Shown piece after piece: positions 29,683 to 40,194 of a stretch of 64,000 nt of DNA. The stretch covers positions 992,001 through 1,056,000 of the forward strand of contig NC_088800.1 of the NCBI RefSeq assembly GCF_011386835.1, read 5' to 3'. The position numbers and the translations under genes are program-made. The notes under the pieces are model-generated. The model worked only from the letters and a program-made list of their open reading frames with translations, had not been told where the DNA came from and did not search any database. The stretch's first letter is position 1. Each line of letters opens with the position of its first letter. The stretch comes from Chrysemys picta bellii (taxonomy: Eukaryota; Chordata; Testudines; Emydidae).

Positions 29683-30661
29683 ATCTGAGCTGTACAGCAA
29701 CCATGTCATTAGAACAGTTCATCACATGCGTCATCCGCAGAAGGTAAAATGGCTCCACCCCGTGCTGTTGTGGACAGATGGGGCCAACTCAAACCCTCCA
29801 TTCCTTCCCCAGCCAGTGCTCTGCCTCTGCCCAGGGCTGCCCCAGTTTCCTCATCTACACGTGGGAGACAGCCCACCCAAATACTACAAGATTTCTTCAA
29901 AGGTTTCCCCACTTAACCACGCAGACGGGACCGGTATGCCGGTAACTAGCACATTACCACAGGGCACCCCGCTGATCCTCCCTGCTCAACCCAACAGATT
30001 CCTTCATCGGTTCAGCTTTTCCTGTTTTCTCCCACCCACAGGAATGTGGGATCCCAAGGGCAGTCACCACGGAAACACCAACCTTTGCTCATGGTTATTG
30101 TTCTGAAGAACACTCTCGCTTGGCAACACCTGCAGAGTGTTTGGGAACTGTCACTTGCCTTGTAGCGGACTTGCTTGACGTTCTGCTGCTCGGTGCAAAC
30201 AAATCAGCTCCTTACATTTCGACAGCCTGAATCAGCCATTATCAACCTTCCTCCCACCCCAGTTCTGCTCCAAGTGAAAACTAGGTGAAAGCTCCTGGTA
30301 GCTGCATAATCTAGACAACTGCAGGTAAGATCCAGGTTGAGGTTTGTGCCCAGCCAATGCACAGACTAGGTCGGGCACAGTCCTAGTGGCTAAACAGAAC
30401 CTCCTGTTACTTCAAGCCCTGCTTACAGCAAAAGCATCAACGGCTGGGAAGTGAGCGCTCTCCACCCGGGAGAATGAGCACTGTACCACACCACTGACCA
30501 CTGCTCAGCGAACAGCACGGCAGGGATGAAAGCCAAGAGATGGCAATGGAGATGGTCTTGAGATTTAAAAAAACGGAGTCAATATTGATGGTGTTCTGCC
30601 AGAATGCGTCTAATGAAGTGTTACTAAATGGTGACCAACTTGTCCGGGTACTCAAGTCTCT

Positions 30662-30830
30662 TACTTTTAAATCCAAGAGACAAGGTGGGTGAGGACGTAT
30701 CTTTTATGGGACCAACGTCTGTTGGGGAGAGAGAGAGAGAGAGAGACGCTTCTGAGCCACACAGAGCTCTCCTTCAGGCATCTCGAACATCCTGGGACCA
30801 ACACGGATACAGCAACGCTGTCTATTTAGA
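30662..30830 (-). repeat. Interspersed retroelement tail with (GA)n expansion
   Basis: This is the opposite-orientation relative of the 18000 copy. It contains ATCTTTTATGGGACCAACGTC, then GA repeats (30728-30747), then CAGAGCTCTCCTTCAGGCAT and CCTGGGACCAACACGGATAC. The GA run appears to have grown inside the repeat. Confidence 0.55.
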
Positions 30831-31689
30831 TCTAAGGCGTTCCACTGCCACCCTTCCGACGTGCACGATGCCACTTGCTCTGTGTTACCCCGCTAGAACA
30901 TGGCCACCTAACCAAGCTGTGGAGATCCCCTCATTCTAAAGCCTTGTGTCCGTCAGACTGAAGAGTCTGTCTTTCCAGATCAGATGGACAGCGTGTGCTT
31001 CAGACAGCAACTCACAGCTCAGAGAACAGGATAAAACCTTCCACAGCCCACGTTCCTCAGTGGAACGTTCCCAGTGTAGAGACCAAGGAAACCTGGTCTC
31101 GTCGTCTCAAGCCTTTGTCACTGCAGAGCAGCCCACTTCCTGCACTGCAGCAGGAATGCCTCCGGATCATGCCTAGAGCGCTCTCTTTTCTCATTGATAA
31201 AGCGTCCCTCTCACCACCTCTTGGTGCATGAGCCTTGATGAGAAAATCAACAATTAAAATTTAACTAATTGATCCAGTGTCAGAGGGGGAAGAGTCAGCA
31301 AGCGGAGGTGGGGGGGATGGGGAGTCAGTTGTTCCTCTTCCGAGCCCAGTCTTAACACCAAACACCACATTTCAAACTGAGCAGGGAGCAAGGCAGAGCC
31401 CCAACAAATCTACAGACCATAAAGTATTTCCATGGAGTTCTCATCATTTGTAAACAATTTGGGGACAGACTTTGTTTTTTGTTATTTTGAGAGAGGGAGA
31501 GAGGACAAAACTATCCCAGGACTAACCAAGCCGGCACTACGGTCTTAGTAGGTTCACTTTAAAAGACCCCTAATACCAATCTCTCCCTGGAAAAACAAGT
31601 TTTGCTTTTAAGTGAAATAAACAGGGAAAGACTTTCAAGTTCCTCTTTGCTGAAACGACTTCTCTTCTACTCACTCCCTTTCCTCTCTG

Positions 31690-31880
31690 AAAATAGAAGA
31701 GCTATTCAAAAAAGATGCAAAAAGAAAAAAGGAACTGAATAGAGGAAGGAGTAGAGAAAGAATGGAGCCCCAAGGGGGTGGAGAGAAACAGAATGAAAAG
31801 ACAGCAAAAGTAAAGAAAAGAGATGAAAAATAAAGGAAGGGGAAAGAAAGACACAGAGAGAAGCTTTGAAAAGAAAGAAT
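31690..31880 (+). repeat. Purine-rich low-complexity tract
   Basis: About 190 bases rich in A and G on the plus strand (AAGAAAAAAGGAACTG, AGAAAAGAGATGAAAAATAA), intronic, with no gene signal. Confidence 0.65.
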
Positions 31881-32808
31881 GCTTCAAGCCTGAATACAGT
31901 GTGCATGAAAAAGGAACGCTTGAAAAGAAACAGCCACATGAAATGACCTCTCATTCACAGCCTGTGCCAATCACAACTACAATGCAAATCCTTTCTTCTT
32001 TTTTACATTCTCTCTTTTTCCAGTGGGGGCAGAGGAAAAGGGAAGAAAGCAGAGTTAATTCTCAACATACCAGAAAATAAATCTGGTTGTTTCTAATGCA
32101 GCAAAAGAAACATTGAGCCACTTTTAAAAATACCCGTGAGTAATTACACAAGCAGATATGTAAGGAAACAAATGCAATGCTGTACACACGAGAGGGTTTC
32201 TTTAATAAGGATTCTCTCAGTTATGCAAAGCTTCCCTCAAATTAAAAGCACAGTGCTTTTCCTAGTAAAATAATTGAACGAATATTCAAAGAAAAAAAAT
32301 CTGTAAACAACTTGAGGGTAACAGAGCCATGAGATATGCTCAGCACTGGGAGTGGAGAAAGAGCAAACCTGGCCAGGAAACATGATGGATGCTTTTGACA
32401 GAGCTACAAAGTCAGAGGTCTGATCCCGAGACATGCTCGTTCAGGATCAGTTCCGTAGCGTATGAAGGGAATGTAGCAGAGGTAATAGAACTCGACTTTG
32501 GTACAGCACTGATACAATGGCTGTACTTTATTTGCAAAATTTCCTCCAAAGGGCTTGCGGATAAGCACTGCCAGCCACCTCCTGGCTGGTGGCCTGGATA
32601 CAAAAAGCAATGCTAAATGGGAACGAAATGGACTGGAGGAAGGTGTCCAGTGTGGCACTGCATCAACCAGCGTTAGGCCCCACTTTACTCCCAGGCCATC
32701 ACTGAAGACATGAAATGAACAGAACATTCCATCTCCAGTACCCAAGACTGGGAGGTGCACGAACTCTAATGAGGAGAGAGAAGTAATTACAAAAAGGACA
32801 CAGTTTTG

Positions 32809-32992
32809 TCTACACTAGGAACTTACATCAGTAAAACTACGTGGCTCAGAGGTATGGAAAATCCACACCCCTGAGCGACACGGTTATACCGACCTCCCAT
32901 CGACATGGCTACAGCCTCTGGGGAGCAGCTCTCCTGTCAGGGTAGCTGCTCCTCACAAAGTGCTACAGTGGTGCCGCTGCAGCACGGTCACT
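32809..32992. mobile_element. Inverted-repeat element, copy of the TGTCTACACTAG family
   Basis: It begins TGTCTACACTAGGAACTTAC and contains CCTGAGCGACACGGTTATACC and GTGCCGCTGCAGCACGGTCA. The far terminus is lost or diverged. Compare 61561-61943, which is intact. Confidence 0.65.
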
Positions 32993-33129
32993 GTCAAATC
33001 AGAGGTGCGGAAAGGAAATTGCCAACTTGGAAAAAGAGAGTGAATATGTCTAGAGAAAAATAATCCAAAACACAGATTCCAACTGGAGGGAGGAATCTGG
33101 AAAGAAGCAACAGGCAAATATCTCCCCAG

Positions 33130-33330
33130 GCGTGACAATAGACAGCAAATTAGATATGAATTCCCAATGTAAGATGGCAGTTTTGGTCAGCATATGAAGA
33201 AACAGCCTCCTGGAGTAGAGAGGGGATAAGTCCATTCTACGGGGTATTGATGTGACCCAGCCTACAATGGTGCAGTCACCTCTGGACACCTCAGTCCCAG
33301 AAGGAGACGAATCAATTGGAGGACTCGGAA
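33130..33330 (+). mobile_element. CR1-like LINE fragment
   Basis: The order ATAGACAGCAAATTAGATATG, then AATGTAAGATGGCAG, then AATGGTGCAGTCACCTCTGG resembles the 3' part of the CR1 reverse-transcriptase frame. It is short and has no open frame. Confidence 0.4.
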
Positions 33331-34364
33331 CAACAAGACTAACTGGGGGCTAAAGGCATCAATTTACAAATGGAGATCTAAGCAACTACCTCTGTATACC
33401 ACGGCTCAGCAGTAAAAGGGGAAACGGAACAGTCTCCAGCCATTGGCAGCGTGCACAGATCAGGCAAGGAGAGGAACAATGTGCAGTGGTTGGTGAGAGT
33501 CTCACTAAGTGATGGGATGAAATGGTGGAGTGAAATGCTACTTTTTCACTCAGAGTGCTGCACCCATTATCTCTGCAACTGCTTCTGCCTCGCCTGTCTC
33601 ATGGCTACGGGCTAACCTCCAAACCCACAGCTTAGTTCCCCTGGCGCCCCCAATTCTGTATCCCGCACTGCACTGAATGGATTAAGCAGGGAACGAGCCG
33701 GAAGCTGCTCCGTTAATGGCAATATGTAATGCGGTTTGCCACCAGCCAGCTAAAGGCCAGGAGGAAGACGATAGCCAATGGCTGCATCTGGGTTAGCTGA
33801 TAGAGTTCAGTTTTCCATGTGCTGAACAATGGCTGGCCAGGAAGCACTCCCCCGACACCTCGCAGTATTGCCACTTCTGCTGCTGTGAAAGGAAACAGAA
33901 AAGCCCCCTGTGACCCTGGGACTGAACTCAGTGAGCAGCTTAGCACAGCCTCAGATACGACTGTTCTCAGCCCCATGCAAGCTGCTTTGGGCCTTGTGAA
34001 TAGTTGGTCCTGGAGTTTCAAATATTGCATCACAAGAGCCTAAAAGGGATATGGTGGTATAGAGCGTGCATCAGCCTCTGGGCTGCAGCTTGGCAAGAGA
34101 TTACTGATGAGCTCTTCTGCATGTGGCGTTCTCGGTCCTTTGCATTACACCTTTGGAAGTAACTTTAACCGTAGTTACCCTGCCCTTTGGGAAGGAGCCA
34201 GGCCCTGGCTCCCCGGAGCTGCCTCGTGAAGCCACCACACCAGGAGGTTTCTCTCCAAACCTCACCTCGACTCCACGGATAAAGTACTTGCCAACGGGAT
34301 TCACAAATCAGCCGACGCAAGGAGATGGCTATCGAGGGATCTGTGCTGGCGCTGTGCCACAGGG

Positions 34365-34600
34365 GAGAGGCAGTGCAGTCTAGTGGACAGGGCACCACAA
34401 GAGGGGGTTTCTCTCTGGCTCTGCCACCAGCCTACCAAGCGGCCTTGAGCTAGTCACGTCCCCGTCCGGTCTCTTTGGTGGTTGTGCCTAGTGAGACTGT
34501 AAACTTCCCAGGGCAGGGACTGGTTTTTTACTACGCTTGTACAGCCCTAGCACATTGGGGCCGCTAGGTGCTACCCTAATATCGGAGTGCTTTTCATTTT
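34365..34600 (+). repeat. CORE-SINE / L2-tail type repeat
   Basis: The front half has the GCAGTCTAGTGGACAGGGC and CTCTGCCACCAGCCTACC features of MIR-like SINEs. The back half, GACTGTAAACTTCCCAGGGC and AGGGACTGGTTTTTTACTAC, matches the L2-type tail shared by CORE-SINEs. Related tail pieces lie at 49130-49265 (reverse) and 62295-62400. Confidence 0.6.
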
Positions 34601-35144
34601 AACAAGTTAATTAATGGGCCACTGGATAATCTTTTCCATCCAAAACCTCTAAGAGCTTTGGAAATCAACCACTCTTCATACACAGAAGCAACAAATCCAT
34701 TTGCTGACGTTGCTAACTCTGCTGAAGACTACAGTAGGTACCCCGCAGAGATGAATCACATACCGCAGAGCTGGAGTGGGTGGGGTTGGACCAAACCGGA
34801 TTGTGGCTGCAACCTCCCATGCCATGTCGCAACACCACTCCGATTTGGAGTGGGTGGGTGTAGGAACTCCTGGCCCAGAGCTCAGCCTGCTAGTGCGGGA
34901 AGGGCCTGAGAGGGGAAAGAAGCGGGTCAGCCCCTGTGAATGGAGATCACAGAGGAAAGAGAGAGAGAGAGAGGGGGGGGGGGGGCTCATGTTCTGGCTC
35001 ACCTATTAATTTCCAGTTCAAAAGCTGTAATACTTAGACAGCAACTTGTATTGGTAACATCCAATGAGTAACTCAAAGACAGCAAAAAAACAGAGGCTTC
35101 TTATCATGACAATTCCAAAATAATTTTATTTCAGGCTCTGAACA

Positions 35145-35310
35145 GCCATGCTGTGTGATGCCAATGGTCCATCTAGCCCAGGATTCTCTCTTTCACACAG
35201 CCAGTGTCAGACGTTTTGCAGGGAATGAACAGAACAGGGCAATTTATCAAGTGATTCATCCGCTGTTGTCTAGTCCCAGCATCTGGCAGTCAGAAGGTTA
35301 GGGACACTCA
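35145..35310 (-). mobile_element. CR1 LINE 3' tail, minus orientation
   Basis: Contains CCAATGGTCCATCTAGCCCA and GTGATTCATCCGCTGTTGTC, the reverse complement of the CR1 3' tail seen on the plus strand at 35320-35740. It is strongly 5'-truncated and abuts that copy. Confidence 0.75.
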
Positions 35311-35740
35311 GAGCATGGAAGTGTTATTTACTCCTTCTCATAACACAAGAGCTATGGGCCACCAAATGAAATTAATAGGCAGCAGGTTTAAAACAAACAA
35401 AAGGAAGTAAATGTTCACACAATGCACAGTCAACCTGTGGAACTCCTTGCCAGAGGATGTTGTGAAGGCCAAGACTATAACAAGGCTCATAAAAAGGACT
35501 AGATAAATTCATGCAGGATAGATCCATCAATGGCTATTAGCCAGGATGGGCAGGGATGGTGTCCCTAGCGTCTGTTTGCCAGAAGCTAGGAATGGGCGAC
35601 AGGGGACGGATCACTTGATGCTTACCTGTTCTGTTCATTCCCTCTGGGGCACCTGGCATTGGCCACTGTCGGTAGACAGGATACTGGGCTAGATGGATCT
35701 TTGGTCTGACCCAGTATGGCCATTCTGATGTTCTTCTGCT
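35311..35740 (+). mobile_element. CR1 LINE 3' end, plus orientation
   Basis: Contains AAATTAATAGGCAGCAGGTT, AACTCCTTGCCAGAGGATGT, ACTGGGCTAGATGGATCTTT and CTGACCCAGTATGGCCATTC, standard blocks of the CR1 3' terminal region in reptiles and birds. Confidence 0.8.
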
Positions 35741-36045
35741 TCTATTCAAACCGGAGTTGATTGTGTCTAGTTTGCATATCAATTCTAGCTCTGCAGTCTC
35801 TCTTTGAATAAGGACTGGGAATGGCTGAGCCATTACAAACATTGACTCTATCTCCCCTTGTAAGTATTCTCACACTTCTTATCACACTGTCTGTACTCGG
35901 CTAGCTTGATTATCACTTCAAAAGTTTTTTTTCTCTTACTTAATTGGCCTCTCAGAGTTGGTAAGACAACTCCCACCTGTTTATGCTCTCTGTATGTGTG
36001 TATATATATCTCCTCATTATATGTTCCATTCTATATGCATCCGAA

Positions 36046-36163
36046 GAAGTGGGCTGTAGTCCACGAAAGCTTATGCTCTAATAAATTTGTTAGTCTCTAA
36101 GGTGCCACAAGTACTCCTGTTCTTCTTTTTGCGGATACAGACTAACACGGCTGTTACTCTGAA
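36046..36163 (+). mobile_element. Penelope-like retroelement tail with hammerhead-like core
   Basis: The blocks GAAGAAGTGGGCTGTAGTCC, CACGAAAGCTTATGCTC, CTAAGGTGCCACAAGTACTC and GCGGATACAGACTAACACGG occur in this order. Two other copies are at 40027-40153 and 48368-48482. A short stem (GTGG...CCAC) followed by GAAA recalls the hammerhead ribozyme motif known in Penelope-like elements. The family assignment is inference. Confidence 0.6.
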
Positions 36164-39084
36164 AATTGTCATTCCATGTTATTGTATCACTAATGTAACG
36201 TCTAATCCAAAATTACACCAAATATTTGCAGAGTTCAAGGGTTTTGTCACAAGTTATTATAATGAGTCCCACTACAGTAAAGGGATCTTCAGAAAAAGAG
36301 CAAGCAGGAAATGCACCTCTTAAAATAGAATGAGCAATGTCCTTTCTATGACAATAAAGAGTACAGAGAATAAGACTTGGACAAAAGCTAAGTCTGTTAC
36401 AGTAGGAATCTTGAAAAATAAAAAAAGAAAAGAAAAATAAAAGGGCTCTACTTTCCTAATTTAATAGTTGTCTGTAGTGGAGTGAAAAACTCAGAACTTC
36501 CACTCCACTTAAGCTCCACAAGGTTTCCAGGTATATGAGAGAGGCAGTCACAAAGGGAGCGGAGTGTTCATAGCCCATGTGTGCCACAGAATGAAGGGGC
36601 CTTCCACACTAGCCCTGAACAGGCCAGCACAGAGCGGGTCAGGGAAGCCACTGGGTCCTTTCATACACAGATCCATAATCTTCTCCGTCTTTGACTGCTG
36701 GTGCATCTGAACAGAATACTGTGCCAACTGATCTGGATGCATTTTATAACCGATTTTTGTCCTACGAATCTTGAGCCGTCAAACTCATCTATAGAATATA
36801 ACTGCTTTACTCCTTGAAGGATCCAACACCAAGCACATTCTGAAAACACTGCTAGAGAAAGGATGTTGGCTTGTGCAATGGACAATCAAAGGCTGGCTTG
36901 GGTTCATGGGATCAGCTCTCAAGGTGGGAAATCTTTTTTATTATTAATTTAAATGGTTACAAATATATTATAACACATTATAAATAGTTTAAGGTTTCTC
37001 TTGTCTGTATATGTGCTTACACGTAAAGGGTGGTGATACCAAGTATGAGCAGTTCTTGGTATCATCTGAATTTAGAAGAACAGTGTGACCCTTATGTGTA
37101 CAATTACTGTGACTGTGTGCACAGGTTTTAAAATGTCAGTCTCTGCCTCTCTCTTTCTATGGCATTGAAGGAGGCCTTAATAATACAAAGAATATCCAAC
37201 TGCAGAAATCGTTTGCTTGTGTGTGCACCTTGCTGATAATCATGAAATAAAACCAACCACTCAAAAAAAAACAAACAAAAAAAAAAAACCACTTTCATAA
37301 ATCAACACCTACGGTCTTCAGCTGATGAGTTCCAAAATTATCTTACTTGGGTTCTATAAAACATGCTGAATGAGCGAAGAATACAACTGGGAAAGACAAG
37401 AATGAGTCCAACCCTCCTTGTTGACCCAAGAGGTTCCTTTCAATTCTACCATCTAGGATTCTGTCTTCTCCAAAGGAATTTCTCTTGAGTGCCCAAATGC
37501 CTGTGAGGGCCCAGTTCTGCTTCTCTTGCACTGAGTTAGCAGTTACTAACCTTGAAAATCATGGGTCTACTCACACGGTAAAGTGCAACTCAAATACGGG
37601 TTGAAAAATTGGGGATCTTAAATAGTAAATGCATGGCCAAGGAGAAAACGCTATTGACTTTCTAAACTGAAGAACAGCAGGACAAGGGAGGCAGGCACTA
37701 GTCAATCCATTCCTGACAATAACCGTTACCCATTTCAGATCAAGTGGTTTGCATCGCATCACAATAGATTGGCATTCATCTTTTAAAATTAACCCTTTTC
37801 AAGTGGTAGAAAGTAAGAAAGCTCAAAAGTGGAAAGGCTTCTATCGGGGATCACAGTAAGAGTTAAATAATCTTTGCTTATTCTGGCTGGAAACAATAAA
37901 TACCTACCCACAATCCATCATCATTCAAATTACAATCAGCACTTCCAAGAAAGGCAACTACTTAGCTCGAACCCATCCTGGAAATCTGCACAGCACGTTG
38001 GGGTCTTCCTAAAGAAATCCTTGAGGCAGTCTAGGAAGAACAAGAGACAAACCCTGCCCCACTCCAGAGGAGACAGGTGTCTGACTGCTTGCTCTTTCAG
38101 CCCTGCTGTGCTGAACTAGTGCGCCTAACTTTCTACTCAGAATATTAAAGCCTAAGTTGTGGACATGTCTGTATTAAAAATGGACAGCTACAATAGAGGC
38201 TTAATGGAACTGTGCTGGAAAGATGGGGGAAAAGGAAACTAGCGAGGAAGTGTCAGAGTGACAGCAAGTTAGGAAGAGCTAGTTCTGTGAGAGGGAGAGA
38301 GCAACACCAAGTATTACATTTTAAACAAAGACCTCCCCAAGGGAAAACATCCAAACGCCCGCCAGCTTGCTCCTTTCATTTCCAGTGCTGTTCGCTGCAA
38401 GCTCACAGGAACTGAAACGTTCTTAATCTCAAGATTTAGAAAAAAAATCCACCGAGCAGCTGGCATGTTGGCTCTCTGCAGGGGAGACTGCTCCCCCAGA
38501 ATTTCCAGCACCGCCACCATTTCACCACTGAATGGCCAGGGAATAAGCCCACGCTTTTGACTCACATGTCCTCCTGGATGAACAGGGTGCTGGGCCACTG
38601 GTCAGTAGACAGGATGTTAGGAGAAACGAAGGACAAAAGGAAGGAAAACAAAGGGCGGGCTGAGGGAAAAAATATATAAAAGGAAAAGAGATAGGGGAGA
38701 GAGAGTCTATGAAATGAAGGAAAATATAGACAAGCAGTAAATGTCAGTCAGTGGAAAGGAAAAATGGCAAAGGGGGAAACTGTCTGGAGCCTTGGAGCAC
38801 ATATATACAAACATTTGCTACCAAGAAACAGGAAAGATAAATTTAGAACAAGCAAGCATTTATTCTTCTATAATTCTCACTCCTTTCTCCCTGTCGCTCA
38901 CTAGATCACCTATGAATACAAACTGCAAGTGGACTTCAAGCCTGCCTGGTTTCTGGATGCCATAGGCTGGGCCTTGATATCTATCCAAACTTGGAGACAC
39001 CATGATTTTGGTGCATGAAAATTACCCATAAAAACAAAACAGACGATTCTGCTGGCCTTGCTTAGACCCTCTGACAAGACCCCA
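36164..39084. other. ZNF710 intron, AT-rich, unassigned
   Basis: AT-rich sequence with A-rich runs near 36416-36442 and 37262-37290. No open frame above about 95 codons and no named repeat. Confidence 0.4.
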
Positions 39085-39995
39085 CACAATCTTCTTTTTG
39101 ATGGAGCTCGTTAAGTCTCTCACTGAAAGGCATTTCTTCCAACACTTGAATCATCTTTCTGGCTCCTCTCTGCACCCTCTCCAATGTTTCTAACATCCTT
39201 TAAAAATGTGGACACCAGAGCTGAACACGGTGTTCCAGGATTGGTCTCACCAGTTCCATCTACAGAGGTAAACATCACCTCCCTTCTCATCCTTTCTCCC
39301 CTAGTCATATAGCGTTAGCCCTTTTTGCCACAGCATCACTAGGAGATTATGTTAGGTTGCTTGTCTACTCTGTCCTCTAAAACCTTTCCAGAGTTACCGC
39401 TCTCCAGGAGACATCCCCATTCTGTAGGTATGCCTGGCATTCCGCGTTCCTGGATGGGTACTTTGCGTTTGGCTTTATTAACACACATTTTGTGTGAATG
39501 GGCCTAGCTTATCAAGCTCTAGAACTGCCTTGTCCCCATTATTTACCACTATCATTCTATGCATCATCCACAAAAATTTTTAGCAGTGATTTTATATTTA
39601 CTTTCAGATCATTGATGAAAATGTTGAACATCATCAGGCTTCATACTGACTCCGACGCAACCTCACTAGAAACACCCCCATGATGGCTCCCCACTGGCAA
39701 CTACTTTTTAAAAACTCTCTGATTGAGATCAATCTATTTAACAAATGCGTTCCTGATATTGCATGCTAATTCTTTAATCAGAACATCTTGAGGTACAGAG
39801 TCAAACACCTTGCAAAAGTCTAAGTATGTTCCACCTATGCAGTTACCTTTCTCGGATTGAGAATCTCTGCCCTAAGTAATGGACCACTGCAGATCACATA
39901 TCTGTTTTTGCTTGTCACAATCCATTTCCTACAATACACAGGCTTATTCTAGGTTTTTGGAGCTGCCCAGGTTTCCTTTTAAGCGTAAACGCCCC
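39085..39995 (-). mobile_element. CR1 LINE fragment (first of two tandem copies)
   Basis: Read on the plus strand it shows reverse-complement CR1 blocks: GCTCCTCTCTGCACCCTCTC, GGACACCAGAGCTGAACACG, TTTGCCACAGCATCACTAGG, AAAATGTTGAACATCATCAG and GCAAAAGTCTAAGTATGTTC. No open reverse-transcriptase frame remains. Confidence 0.75.
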
Positions 39996-40026
39996 CTGCA
40001 AACCCAGGCACACCTTTTAGCTGAAA

Positions 40027-40153
40027 AAAGAACAGGAGTACTTGTGGCACCTTAGAGAATTTGTGGCACCTTAGAGACTAACAAATTCTCTAAGGTGCCA
40101 CAAGTACTCCTGTTCTTTTTGCGGATACAGACTAACACAGCTGCTACTCTGAA
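40027..40153 (+). mobile_element. Penelope-like tail with inverted 5' segment and 15-bp target duplication
   Basis: The insertion is flanked by the exact 15-bp repeat ACCTTTTAGCTGAAA at 40012-40026 and 40154-40168. Its left part is inverted relative to its right part. The arms 40025-40064 and 40081-40120 are perfect reverse complements over 40 bases, with a 16-base spacer that is itself part of another copy (GGCACCTTAGAGACTA). The tail GCGGATACAGACTAACACAG matches the copy at 36046. Confidence 0.85.
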
Positions 40154-40194
40154 ACCTTTTAGCTGAAAGCGCTCTCCACATCAAATCCAGAATG

